DNA from: Lytechinus pictus
Taxonomy: Eukaryota > Echinodermata > Echinoidea > Temnopleuroida > Toxopneustidae
Reading direction: 5' to 3'
Length of the DNA: 64,000 nucleotides
Assembly: GCF_037042905.1 (NCBI RefSeq)
Contig: NC_087249.1
Span: 39,639,401-39,703,400 of the forward strand
This document shows, piece after piece, positions 11,096 to 22,344 of this stretch. Both the position numbers and the translations under genes were made by a program. A model generated the notes under the pieces. It made no database searches and was not told where the DNA came from. It was given only the letters and a program-made list of their open reading frames with translations. Within the stretch, counting starts at the first letter, position 1; every line of letters starts with the position of its first letter.

Positions 11096-11680
11096 ACCGT
11101 GATTAATATATATGGTCCGAACACAGATGAGATAGCAATGTTTGAAAATTTACATTCCATGATGCAACAGTTTGGTGAGGAACCTTTTATTATAGGTGGA
11201 GACATGAATACCGTTCAAGACCCCAACATGGATCGTTACCCTAACCATACCCAACATCACCCCCATTGTTTTACTCTTATGGAATTAATAAAAGAAGACA
11301 TAGACTTGATAGATTTATGGCGCCATATGAACCCTTGCAAATTTAAATTTACATGGCGTTCTATGTCTGCTCAAAGTAGAATTGATTATTTTCTTATCTC
11401 TAGTACGCTGAAAGCCTTTGTAGATTGTGCTGACATACATTATGGCTACAGAAGTGACCATTCAGCTATCAGCTTGTCCGTCAAACGTTGGGTTCCAAAA
11501 AGGGGCCCAGGTTTTTGGAAGATGAATACTTCTATATTATCAAACCCTTTTTATAAATCAGATCTGAAAAAAACTATAAATTTAGTTATTGAGGAAACCA
11601 AAGATATGGAAGCTCATAAGCTTTGGGAATATTTGAAATATGAAATTAAAAAAATGTATTGTTATTTCTTCCAATCATAA
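11096..11680 (+). pseudogene. LINE ORF2 remnant: endonuclease domain, C-terminal part
   Basis: Apurinic-type endonuclease fragment. Visible motifs are VINIYGPN at the truncated start, IIGGDMNTVQD (around 11,190-11,220), SRIDYFLIS, and the terminal SDHSAISL (around 11,453). The Asp-Asn and Ser-Asp-His residues used for metal binding and catalysis are present. The first third of the domain is absent. The frame stops at 11,678-11,680, and the linker to the RT continues in another frame (11,659-11,919, with a TWISEGEKNSRYFLNL motif). Confidence 0.85.
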
Positions 11681-11953
11681 AAAAAATAAAAACCAAATAT
11701 ATGTGTATACTAAAAGAGATGGAAAACATTCAAGATGCTTTAGCGAATAATCCTGATGACTCTTTTATAAAGGAACAGCTATTATGTAAAGAAACAGAGT
11801 TACATCGTATGCATGAGGAACGTGGAAGGGGAATAATGGTTCGCACTAGAGCCACGTGGATATCGGAGGGAGAAAAAAATTCCCGTTATTTTTTAAATTT
11901 AAAAAAAAAGAAATTTTGATAAAAAACATATACAGAAGCTGAAGAAAGGTGAA

Positions 11954-13324
11954 ATGATTACCAAACCCAAATATATATTATCAGAAGAAAAGAATTTATA
12001 TGAAACATTATACGATTCGAATAATATAGAAGATAACGATATAAAAAATGTACTCAATAATCTGGATATACCTACAATTGGGCAAGACTTAGTCGGGTTA
12101 TGTGAAGGTTGTATTTTAGAAAAAGAATGTTACGATGCAATCATGTCAATGGCTTGTGACAAAACACCTGGTACCGATGGTCTACCTATTAATTTTTATA
12201 AGATGTTTTGGGAAGATATAAAAGAACTCATTTGCAAAGTATTTAATACTTGTTATACGTTAGGTGAACTATGCCCATCTATGAAAAAAGGAATAATAAC
12301 CCTTTTACCAAAAAAGGACAAGGATAATCTTTATTTAAAAAATTGGCGTCCAATCTCACTCTTAAATACCGATTATAAAATTTTGACTAAAATTATTGCT
12401 TCAAGACTTCAAAAAGTTCTACCATCTATTATCCATTGGGACCAAACTGGATTTTTAAAGAATAGATACATCGGTGAGAATATTCGTTTACTCTTAGACT
12501 CAATATACTTATGTAAACAAATAGAAACTAATGGTATTGTCTTCTCAATAGATTTTGAGAAGGCTTTAGATACGGTTGAATGGAATTTTGTAGACATTTG
12601 TTTGAACAAATTTGGTCTTGGTTGCACATTTAGATCTTTTGTTAAACTTATGTATACAAACATCGAGAGTTGTATTATAAATAATGGTTTTTCATCTAAA
12701 GTGTTTAATCTCCAAAGAGGGGTAAGGCAGGGCTGCCCCCTTAGCCCATATCTTTTTTAATTGGGGCGGAGATATTAGGTCTTATGTTGAGACAGAGTAA
12801 ACAAATTCGGGGAATTCATTTTAATGGACATGAAATACGCGTAAGTCAGTATGCTGATGACACATTAATTTATCTTAATGCCAATGAATGTAACCTTTTA
12901 AATTGTTTTGATATTTTAACAAAGTATTCTAATATTTCAGGACTTAAAATAAACGTTAACAAGAGTAAAATTGTAAGGCTAGGTAATTTCAAAGGTACAT
13001 TATGTAAGACAGTTAAATATAGAATGGGTTGATGAAACTATTGATTACCTTGGAATAAAAGTTCCTATACGTGATTTATCAAGTATTTTCTCAATAAATT
13101 TTGATATTAAATTGAAAGAAATCCATAAACTTTTAAAAATTTGGAATTTTCGCAATTTGACACTTTTAGGTAAGATTACTATACTGAAATCCCTGGTACT
13201 TCCAAAATTGGTTTATCTATTTAGTAACTTACCTGATCCACCTCAAAGCTTTTTTGATAACCTTAAAAAATATTCTTTGAATATTTATGGGGTGGAAAGA
13301 GAGATCGAATTAAAAGAAATATAA
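11954..13324 (+). pseudogene. LINE ORF2 remnant: reverse transcriptase domain
   Basis: RT palm motifs in order: KTPGTDGLPINFYK, NWRPISLLNTDYKIL, DQTGFLKNRYIGENIR, motif A SIDFEKALD (12,551-12,571, with Leu where Phe is usual), RGVRQGCPLSPYLF, and the catalytic YADD at 12,850-12,861. The domain is split across three frames (11,954-12,760; 12,784-13,032; 13,112-13,324), with a stop just after the SPYLF motif. Catalytic Asp codons survive, but the protein cannot be made in one piece. Confidence 0.88.
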
Positions 13325-13553
13325 GGTATAATGAATATGAAAATGGTGGTTTAAAAATGACACATATAAAAAGTTTTTGTAATGCGCTCAAAATTTCTTG
13401 GGTCAAAAGGATATTAGATAATCAGAATAAGGGTATGTGGAAACCGTTTTTTCTTCATCAAGTAAATTCACACGGAGGTGAATACATTTTTACGGTAATT
13501 TCTTTGCTAATGATGTAACATTTTTTCATGTCAGCCAATTTTGGCACGATGTA

Positions 13554-14466
13554 TTGATATCCTGGCCTTCCTATAAATATTACAACCCGGTCAAATTTAA
13601 GGAGATTTTACCTCAACCCATTTGGAATAATTCATTAGTAAAAATAGATGGTAAATTGATATTTTTCAAACACTGGTTTGATAAAGGAATTAAGTCGATT
13701 GGGGATTGTCTTAATATAAATGGATGTTTTCGATCTTTTGAAGAAATGCAGCTAATTTTTAATTTACATAGAAATCAATTTATGCGTTATTACGCAATTG
13801 TTGATTCTATAAAGTCATATTCTTCTGAAGACAGGAAACTTTCTTTATTTTTATCTCAAAAGAAACCAACAAAATGTTGTTATTCTATATTTGTAATGGA
13901 AACTACCAATCACTTAGATAAATGGGAAAGTGACCTAAATCTAAGTTTAAAAACACTAATTCAGTGGCATGACCGTTTTAAAATATTATATAGGGCGACC
14001 TTGGATACTATTAAAGATACGTTCATTTCAATTTAAGTTTATTCACAGACGTATAGCAACCAATTATTTTTTGTTTCGCATTGAGGTAAAAAGTTCACCT
14101 AGATGTACTTTTTGTAAATACCAAACTCAAGATCTTATGCACCTGTTTTTTTGTTGTCCAGTTGTTGAATTATTTTGGAATGAAATGTACAAATGGTTAG
14201 TCAATTTAAACATTCTCACTTTGCCTTTTTCAGTTTTGGATATTTGCTTTGGAGTCAAAATAAAAAATAGTCTTATCAATACCATTATATCTTATGCAAA
14301 ATTCTTTATTTATAAACAAAAATACAATGAGAAAATGTTAATCTTCAAACACTTTAAAAATGAAATTATTTTTTTTCAAAAAGTAGAGCGAGCAATTGCA
14401 GTAAAACAGGGCGAACTTATTGTATATGATTTATTATATTGCTGCTATTATTTATGTATATTGTGA
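13554..14466 (+). pseudogene. LINE ORF2 remnant: C-terminal region with zf-RVT knuckle
   Basis: Two overlapping frames (13,554-14,036 and 13,969-14,466) together encode the region after the RT. It includes FIHRRIATNYFLFRI followed by a Cys-rich knuckle CTFCKYQTQDLMHLFFCC near 14,104-14,157, as found at the C-terminus of L1-type and Tx1-type ORF2 proteins. A frameshift near 14,000 separates the two parts. The frame ends 40 bp before the A-tail. Confidence 0.75.
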
Positions 14467-14506
14467 TTTGATTTTGAAGCAATAAAATCTATAATGATAA
14501 AAAAAA

Positions 14507-14521
14507 ACTCTCCCACATCTT
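14507..14521. repeat. target-site duplication, right copy
   Basis: Exact repeat of 11,081-11,095. It is followed by the T-run of the original target site. Confidence 0.9.
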
Positions 14522-15821
14522 TTTTTTTTTTTTCCGGCAGTGCATGTGTGTGTCTTTTAATCTCCCCTCTGGGACGGACGATGCATCAAGCAATATGCGT
14601 CATCATCTTTCAACAACATGTCACTCATGTCACTAGTTAAGCTGCAGTCACACCAACGAAACTTGGACCAAATCGATCGATGGTGTGTCATTGGTTATAA
14701 CGTGATATATACCTTTTATCGGTTTGGGGTTGGTGGCGCCGATGTGACTGCGGTATTACCCAACGGATCTCCGTTCGTACCCATATCGTTAATCTTCGTT
14801 CACATATATGCTTTTCTCATGAGCATTTCCGGGTATCTGTCATCACGGAGGCACGTGCTGATATTCACACTTAACTATTGATGGCGCAAATCGGAGCTAT
14901 TTGCAAACCTTATATCATATCTCTTAACACGCATTCAAATTTTCATTTTTGTTACGATTACAGCTGGATAAATAAACAGCTTTTTCCCGATTATTACCCG
15001 ACATATGCTTCAACTGCCAATGAATAGCACTCAGTGCATCACGTATATATTCAAAGAATCAATCCCGCCACAGGCCAGTTGTAGATCTTGATTTTCGCTA
15101 AGAGGGTGGTTTGACCAGTTGGTGTGTTTCTAAAATGTTTGACAAGCCAAAAAGGGTCATCAATCAAAAATGAAGGGCGTTTTGGCCTTTAGTGAAAAAA
15201 TGGCAAGCAAAGAAAAGTCATTGTACTCCCAAATGATGGAAATTTCGATTCTTCTAATCTACTAAGCTGCGACGCACTGCGTCACTCCTAAACCCTATCC
15301 CGTAGATCCACTACCCTCTCCCCCTTTTTGTATGGAGCACAGGGGGAGGGGTCAACCACCTACCCCCCCCCCCCCCCGATGCGGCACTGCAGACCCAAAT
15401 CAAACAATATTTTTTTTACAACGAACACATCTTAGCTTCTATAGCAGCTCTTTAAAGCAGACGGCCCTAGTAATGCATTCATATCTTCATAAGATCTCCA
15501 GACACAACAACGAAACCTACTAAAAATCGATAGATTGTATGTCATTGGAAATAACTAAAATATTCTGGTCGATCTGGAATAGGTTTCGCCTATTTGACTG
15601 TGGCTTTTAGAGAGTGAGGAGTGGTAGCAACAAAAAATTTCATGATCATGGTTGGTCGATCTCGTACCAAAAGGCCATTATCACTTTTCGAAGTAGAATG
15701 AATTAAGGTCTTTTTGTATAAAGCCGATGGGAAAACGGCGATGTTGATAGTGGTGTCGACAGTTGCCAAGGAAGAGCTTTGCATAGTCTATTTCTTTATG
15801 ATAAATATGATATTTTCCCTA
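14522..15821. other. repeat-rich intergenic sequence
   Basis: Contains a C tract at about 15,364-15,377 followed by GATGCGGCACTGC. This resembles the poly-C plus GCTGCGGTATGG junction at about 5,692, so a short transposon end is likely. No coding signal is visible. Frames at 14,618-14,881 and 15,590-15,784 are unassigned. Confidence 0.4.
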
Positions 15822-16659
15822 GGTCCCGTCTTACAAGAGAGTTACGACTGATCCGATCAACCTCAATTTTATGGAAACCCATCATTGTCATAATTATTTT
15901 CTACAATAAATTTGAACAGTGTACTGTTCAATGAATGTATAGTATACAAATATACAATGACACTCGAGGATCTGGCTAAAACTATTCGCATCGAAGAAAC
16001 ATCATATAGTACTATTCTCCCGAGGGCCATCGGCCCGAGGGAGAATAGTACTATGTGATGTTCCTGAGTGCAAATAGTTTTAGCCAGTTCCGAGAATGGG
16101 TCATTGTATATTTGTTTTATATCCCTTCCACTCATATATATTCTTCATACGATATTCTTCGTTGATACCCGACTTTTACAGCAAAACGATTTTTGATAAG
16201 TCGGTGATGAAACAATCGTTGAGAAGTTGAGAAAACAATAAGCCTTGCCGTATTGATCGTCTGTTCAGCGAGCGCACCTGGTTAATGCAGCTCGCCGAAA
16301 GTTTCCCGTGGCATGCAGTAGAGAGAACCGTTGGGCTGAGCAGCGCTCTGCTCGCATCGCGCCGCACAGCTCGCGAATCGAGTAGGGGGCGGGGTCAAAA
16401 AACGTATAGTTAACTTTTTCCCTAAGGAAAAAATGGACTATGCGTGACGTCAGCAAGGAAAATGAACTATTTCATGGCAAACGTTTTTCGTAGTAAAACT
16501 ATTCTTTTTCTCCTTGTGTACACTCTCAATACAACAATCTTAAGTAAGGGATATAATAAGAAATAATTTTGAACAAACATGCATAGTAGATATTGACAGT
16601 GCTGGCTTTCCATGGTTGCGATTGACCGGATTAATCGCAACTCTTTGTACGACGGGGCC
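15822..16659. mobile_element. MITE family A, 838-bp copy with about 60-bp TIRs
   Basis: The left end (15,822-15,882, GGTCCCGTCTTACAAGAG then GATCCGATCAACCTC) is inverted at the right end (16,601-16,659, GATTGACCGGATTAATCGC then GTACGACGGGGCC). A second member with the same termini lies at 22,905-23,672. It holds a foldback hairpin and unassigned AT-rich sequence, and no transposase. Confidence 0.7.
15948..16113. repeat. about 80-bp-arm hairpin, nested foldback
   Basis: The segments AAATATACAATGA, CTGGCTAAAACTATT and ATAGTACTATTCTCCC are repeated in inverted order around a GC-rich centre at about 16,029. Arms are nearly contiguous and share most positions. It sits inside the family A MITE, so it probably inserted into it. 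Confidence 0.85.
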
Positions 16660-17121
16660 AAGATGTCTTCTATTGTCCAACTGAACATCTTTTGGCCATA
16701 TCACAGAGATAGAGAAATTTATTTTTAAGGACATCCTTAGAGCTATGGTACAGTTACATCAGAGAAAACCGTCGGGTGATATGACGTTCTACATGTTCTA
16801 AATAGCGCTACAGCTTTGATCGGACAGGAGTCCATTTTGTTAGTGTGACTGTCCTTACCTGAGTGGTTGAGGTTTGAAACACCGGAGATAATTCGAAGAT
16901 TGAAGAAAAAATGGGCGCGAAGGTACTAAGTGAAGAACAACTTCTGCTTGGATCACATTCTCCTTAAAGCCCGCCGCACACTTTGCGATTCGTTGCGATC
17001 CGAATTTCAAATACATTGCAATATTTGATATGAACATTCCAACCAATAAAATTTTAGCAACTGGAGTTCAGAAATGCGATAGGACCACTGAGATAAAAAG
17101 TCAGTCAATTTCGGGTTCCAT
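16660..17121. other. intergenic, nothing recognised
   Basis: AT-rich stretch between the family A MITE and the 15-bp array. No gene or repeat could be supported. Confidence 0.35.
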
Positions 17122-17419
17122 GACAATTGCTCCGCCGACATCTGCTCCGCCGACAATTGCTACGCAAAATACGACAACTGCTCCGCCGACAATTGCTCCG
17201 GACAGTTGCTCCGCCGACAGTTGCTCCGTCGACACTTGCTCCGCCGATATTTGCTCCGTCGACACTTGCTCCGCCGATATTTGCTCCGTCGACATCTGCT
17301 CCGCCGATATTTGCTCCGCCGACAGTTGCTCCGCCGATAATTGCTCCGCCGACATCTGCTCCGATTTTACGACAATTGCTCCGCGACAATTGCTCCGCCG
17401 ATATTTGCTCCGATAATAC
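17122..17419 (+). repeat. 15-bp minisatellite, forward array
   Basis: About 19 units of consensus GACAATTGCTCCGCC with a defined order of variants, including a GCTACGCAAAATAC interruption, one shortened unit, and GTC/GCC alternation. The reading frames over it (Cys-Ser-Ala-Asp or Ala-Pro-Pro repeats) arise from the repeat. Confidence 0.95.
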
Positions 17420-17702
17420 AATTGCATGAACATCTTACAAATTGTTTTGTTGTTGTTTTGTTCTTATTATTTTTATCTATTTATTTCATTCTCCCCTATC
17501 ATCACATCTTTCTGCTTAAAAAAAACAAATTGTTCTCCCTGCCGCCGCCACTGTCTTGACAAATTGTAACGCAGAAGGGGAATGACACACTCCCCATTGG
17601 AATTGTGAATCTGGATTTTTGTTCATATATTATTATCATTGGTTCAATCCGGTCTTGAGCGGGGAGAGAATGGGGGGGGGGTGCTGGACACAATATCTCT
17701 TC

Positions 17703-19666
17703 CATAGGCGGATCCAGGGGAGGGGCCGAGGGCCCCCCCCCCCCACTGGCTGAACAAAAAAAAAAAAGGAAAGAAAGAAAAAAAGATGGAAAGAGAAGAG
17801 TAAAAAGAAGAGGAGGAAGACGAGTAAATAAAATAAGATGAGGGAAAGACTTGGAAAATAAAAAGAATCTTTCATGTCACTGTATAAAATTTTCCCTCGC
17901 GCTTCGCGCTCGCATTGCCTGTTAGGTGATTTTTCATATCTTGTTCAATAATTATGGAGTTTAAATATCAAGTGTGGAAGTCAATATACAAAACATATTT
18001 CACCTCGGGAATCGAACTTTCATTGTTTTGTGTGATTTACAAATTGATTTTTAAAAAGTGCTCTGTAAATATGTCAGTTTTATGGTCTGAATTTTAACAT
18101 TTTCTACTCGCGCTGCGCACTCGCAAATTTTGATATATCAGGTACCTATTATTTTCGTGTATTCCGTAAAGTTTTCAAAATATCCCTTTTCAGGTCTGAT
18201 TGTCAAAACGTATCAGCTAGCGCTGCGCTCGCATTTGAATGGAGAGTTATGTATTTCTCAATATTGAATATACAAATAAACTACTTAAAATCCCCATTTA
18301 ATGACAGTTTATAAAAAAAATTGGCTCGCGATTTGCGCTCGCATTCATGGTTAAAAATATATCAACTGATGCATCCTATTTATGACTACGAAAGTAATTG
18401 AAATGTCCAGTTTTCAGACCATAATATCATCAGATTTCGTGCCGTCATTAGGCATTAATGAGCAAGATATTAATTTAGAAATTAAATTGTCCCTTTTGTT
18501 TTGTCTCGCGCTTAGCAAGAGGAATAGGAAAATAGTCATCATTTTCATATGATGACATGTCCTAAGGATGTCCCGGTCCTATTATATATGTCAAAACTCA
18601 AAGTAATAATAGAACATATCAGCTCTTTATTAAGTGCAATCCATATCCACCTCACAAATTCACAAAGTGCTTGAAATATAGAGCAGAAATTGACTCTTTT
18701 TTACGTCGGAAAATCAAATAGTTTATTCTATTTAAAACATTATCCAGTTTCAGATCACAATATCAAAAATGTTCTGCTCGCGCTTTGTGCTCGCATTATC
18801 AAGTTAGGAAGATCCCATATTACTCATTCTTTTCATGGTTTACAAAACATGAATAGAGTGTCCCGTTTTAGGTCTAAATCTCGATTTTTCCGCCCGCGCT
18901 TCGCGCTCGCTTAAATTGGTTAGTTATATAGCTATCCTGTTCACGATTACAAAAATTGATTGAAATTTTCCATTCTTTATGTAGAAATTTCAAGATGTTT
19001 CAGCTCGCGCTTCGCGCTCGCTTTATTTGATTGTTGAAATATGTAGCGTCTTCATGGCTAAGTGCAAGCAGTCCTTAACAGGTTATCTTTTCGATCACTT
19101 TAAAATGTATACATTAAAAAAATTTCTGCTTGCGCTTTGCGCTCGCATTATTAATGTAAGGAAGATCCCCAATTACTCATCCTTTTCATGATTCACAAAA
19201 CATGAATAGAGTGTCTCGTTCAGTAGGTCTAAATCTCGAAATCTTCCGCTCGCGCTTTGCACTCGCTTTATATGATTTTTAAAGTATTTAACGTCTTCAT
19301 GGCTATCTGCAAGCAATCTTTAACAAGTTCCTTTTCCATCAGTTCATTTCTGCTCGCGCTTCTCGTTCGTAGTAATTATTTAATTGCATACACATCTTTC
19401 TCAGGATAACAAACATTGACCAGAATGTTCCAATTTTAGAAAAAAAACATAAAATTTCCTTTAAAAGTTTAGCTCGCGCTTCGCGCTCGCATTATATAAA
19501 TAAGGATTATGATATTATATATTTATGTTGATTTATAAGAATAAAGCTAAGTGACTTTAGGACTACCCCTTCAAAGAAACCAAAATCATCATCGAGCGGC
19601 CGATCGGGGAAAATATGGCTATAAACCCCCCCCCCCTCCTATTGGCGAAGGCTAGATCAGCCCCTG
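17703..19666. mobile_element. probable hAT-like element containing a GCGCTTCGCGC array
   Basis: The left end (CATAGGCGGATCCAGGGG, then a C-run) and the right end (C-run, then CTAGATCAGCCCCTG) are inverted and similar. They enclose about 2 kb with no coding capacity. No clean target duplication was found, so the boundaries are tentative. Confidence 0.45.
17895..19492. repeat. about 12 degenerate repeats centred on GCGCTTCGCGCTCGC
   Basis: Copies begin near 17,897, 18,109, 18,219, 18,325, 18,508, 18,777, 18,893, 19,003, 19,130, 19,249, 19,354 and 19,473. Several are separated by about 105-130 bp. The GC-rich core is sharply conserved, while the AT-rich spacers have drifted, although phrases such as CATGAATAGAGTGTC recur (about 18,848 and 19,201). 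The core is a short dyad (GCGC-TTC-GCGC). Confidence 0.85.
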
Positions 19667-19904
19667 CCCTTCTGCTTTCCAGCAACTTATACACCATACA
19701 TTCGCGCCCCCCTCTCTCTCTCCCTCTTTCTCGTTTTGTTCTTTCACACTATTAATTTTCATTGGTTACCGCTTGATTTATTGTATATTTATCAGCATTA
19801 CAATTGTTAATATTTTTATCAATATTTTTTAATACGTCTTGGGCCTTATCTACCCTTGCACCTTTTTTCTTTACATTTGTTTCAAACGAAAGCATGATCA
19901 TCAC

Positions 19905-20059
19905 TGGCGTACAGATAGGGGAGGGGCGTGCTAGGGGGTCACGGATCCCCCCCCCCCATTCTCCCTACCAATGAAAAAAAAAGAATAAAGGAAAGGAAAC
20001 TAAATTTCATCCTTGTCTGGCCCCCTCCATTTTTTTTGTTGGCTCATTACGCTACTGGT
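19905..20059. mobile_element. hAT-like MITE
   Basis: The left terminus CACTGGCGTACAGATAGGGG and the right terminus, inverted as CACCAGTAGCGTAATGAG, share a CA(C)NNGCGTA pattern with the 8,921 and 3,486 elements. C-runs and A-runs lie inside. Confidence 0.45.
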
Positions 20060-20588
20060 GAGTTACTATAAGACGAGACTTCGGTTGTATTTTTTTCTAT
20101 TCTGTGCAATAGCAACAATATAAATATATGTATGTATCTCTCTCATAACGTATAAACAAATAATGTTGTTTCTAAAAGACAATAATACACATATATATAC
20201 CAGTAATAATATAGTTACATATTCATGAAACCCAATAACGCATCGCACTGAATTTATAATGCGAGCACGAAGCACGAGATGTTATTAACCTGGAAAGGGG
20301 ACATTTCTACGCATTTTTTTTTATTGTAAACATAAAGCATACCTATTGAATTTCACCTGGAGCAAATATCTCCACTTCGGAGCATATTTCGCCAGAGCGA
20401 TTTTGACGCTAAGAATTTGTTTTTGTCCCGTCATAATAATTACATGAACACGCGTATTTTTTTTTTCATTTTAATCACCAGGCACGAAATAAAACTTAAA
20501 CAAATGCCCCCCCAAGGAATAAGAATTAAGAATATCTATCCCTCCTTTGTGCTTATCCCCTTTTTCTATTTCTTTCTATGTTATGTAT
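20060..20588. other. intergenic, nothing recognised
   Basis: AT-rich sequence between two small MITEs. No gene or RNA signal seen. Confidence 0.35.
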
Positions 20589-20747
20589 CAGGGGCCGCGG
20601 AACCGGGGGCTGGGGGCTTCAGCCCCCCCCCCCCCCCCTCCCCCCCTTTTTTTTTCCAAAACCGTGTACAAAAACGTAAAAATGACCATATGATTGTGAT
20701 TTTTAGCATGGTCAGCCCCCACTTTGAAAACCGTTCCGCGGTCCCTG
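20589..20747. mobile_element. 159-bp MITE with CAGGGRCCGCGGAAC termini
   Basis: The left end CAGGGGCCGCGGAACC is matched in inverted orientation by GTTCCGCGGTCCCTG at the right end. The interior holds a C tract, a T-run and a short unique segment. No exact target duplication was seen. Confidence 0.65.
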
Positions 20748-20883
20748 TTTATGTCATGTAATATATCAAATTTACTTTGCAATATATATATTATAATATA
20801 CACATTTGTAAATTGACGTCTTCATCCTGTGCTACAATATTGTTATGCGCATGAAAGTACGAATTAATTTAAATGTCGCAATA

Positions 20884-21310
20884 TCGGAGCAATTTACGGC
20901 GGAGCAGATGTCGGCGGAGCAGATGTCGGCGGAGCAAACATTGACGGAGCAGATATCGGCGGAGCAATTGTCGCGATGCAATTTTCGGCGGAGCAGATGT
21001 CGGCGGAGCAATTATCGGCGGAGCAGATGTCGGCGGAGCAAATATCGGCGGAGCAATTGTCGTATAATCGGAGCAAATGTCGGCGGAGCAATTTTCGGCG
21101 GAGCAGATGTCGGCGGAGCAAATATCGGCGGAGCATATGTCGACGGAGCAAATATCGGCGGAGCAAGTGTCGACGGAGCAAATATCGGCGGAGCAAGTGT
21201 CGACGGAGCAACTGTCGGCGGAGCAGCTGTCCGGAGCAATTGTCGGCGGAGCAGTTGTCGTATTTTGCGTAGCAGTTGTCGGCGGAGCAGATGTCGGCGG
21301 AGCAATTGTC
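20884..21310 (-). repeat. 15-bp minisatellite, inverted array
   Basis: About 28 units. Read on the minus strand they follow the same variant order as the array at 17,122, including the GCTACGCAAAATAC interruption and the shortened unit. Additional units follow at the end nearest 20,884. Ordered variants show that both arrays descend from one parent array. Confidence 0.95.
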
Positions 21311-21889
21311 GGGTCACCCAATTTCGTGCCTCTCTGTGGGAATAAAAGCAAAATCAATTTCAAATCGTACTGACGTCATCATCGCCTACGACGCGAAGCT
21401 GATTTGGACTATACTCCGAACACAGGGTTTGAGAAGCAAAACTATGATTTTATTATGTTTAACATTATGCCGAACTTCAAATAAAATTATTTTGCTTCTT
21501 GGAAATGTCATATTTAATGGGGGGAAAATGCGATTAATAAAAAAAATCACATCGCATCTGATCACAGTGTGCGCTGGGCTGAAAATGATTTAACTTATTT
21601 AAGATTTGGCTATATACTATCCGGAACATTTTGAGCTTGTAAAAAAAGGAAAGTTCTTTGAATTATAATTCATGTTCTGAAGTCTCCTGTTTCCTACGTT
21701 TTATAGTTGTAATCAGGTTGCGATTTGTATCAATTGTTTGCAATGGAGGGGACCTGATTCTGTTTCCAATTCCAATCTAAAAGCTGGGTTATCGGATATT
21801 TCAATCATATCATCTTACTTCCTTACCATAATGCTTAACATTCTATTCAGATGTTGTATCTGGATGCTTATTTTACTCCTACAGAGTTT
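21311..21889. other. intergenic, nothing recognised
   Basis: No supported gene. The frames covering 21,276-21,593 and 21,738-22,013 are chance or shadow frames. Confidence 0.35.
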
Positions 21890-21897
21890 TGAAGTAA

Positions 21898-22344
21898 TTG
21901 AGGGCCAAGTTCTATTCTTCTATTTTATATGGCCTACCCCAAACCCAGTTGAACCGTCTACAAAGAATCCAGAATACAGCGGCAAGGCTCATAACAGGCG
22001 CTCGCGCACGTGACTCAATTTCTCCTGTACTAGTTAAGCTCCATTGGTTGCCCGTTGAAAAACGTATAATCTTTAAGATACTCATCCTCTGTTATAAAGC
22101 CCAGAATTGCCTCTCCCCACAGTACATATCAGAACTCATAGAACCATATAAACCAAGACGTAACCTTCGATCATCCTCACAACATCTTCTCACTGTTCCC
22201 TCCACAAATACAAATACATATGGTCAAAGAGCCCTTTCTTTATCTGCCGCTGTACTCTGGAATTCTCTATCTTTAAATATAAGAACTGCACCATCCTTCC
22301 CCATCTTTAAATCAATGCTCAAAACTCACTTATGTTCAAAATAG
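21898..22344 (+). pseudogene. LINE RT protein, C-terminal 148 residues
   Basis: The frame encodes the conserved tail of L2/CR1-type RT proteins. It contains LNRLQRIQNTAARLITGA, LHWLPVEKRIIFKILIL, CLSPQYISELI and ALSLSAAVLWNSLSL, ending at a stop at 22,342-22,344. The RT core and endonuclease are absent, so no active enzyme can be made. This piece has no internal stop, so it is less decayed than the L1-like copy. Confidence 0.85.

Larger units (their letters stand above)
11096..14506 (+). mobile_element. 5'-truncated L1/Tx1-like non-LTR retrotransposon
   Basis: A 3.4 kb insertion flanked by a 15-bp direct repeat (11,081-11,095 and 14,507-14,521) and ending in AATAAAATCTATAATGAT plus a short A-run. 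This is the hallmark of target-primed reverse transcription. It begins inside the endonuclease domain, so the 5' UTR, any ORF1 and the start of the endonuclease are missing. The remaining ORF2 is spread over at least six frame changes and stops, so it is dead. The L1/Tx1 assignment rests on the endonuclease-RT layout and the C-terminal zinc knuckle; it was not phylogenetically tested. Confidence 0.88.

Noticed and set aside
17030-17433. Cys-Ser-Ala-Asp and Ala-Pro-Pro repeat frames over the forward 15-bp array (also the inverted array at 20,845-21,363)
   Set aside because: A 15-bp period keeps every frame open, on both strands. The frames have no start context or conservation separate from the DNA repeat.
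20589-20747. 8-bp target duplication for the CAGGGRCCGCGG MITE
   Set aside because: Flanking bases TTATGTAT and TTTATGTC do not match without a shift, so no duplication is claimed.
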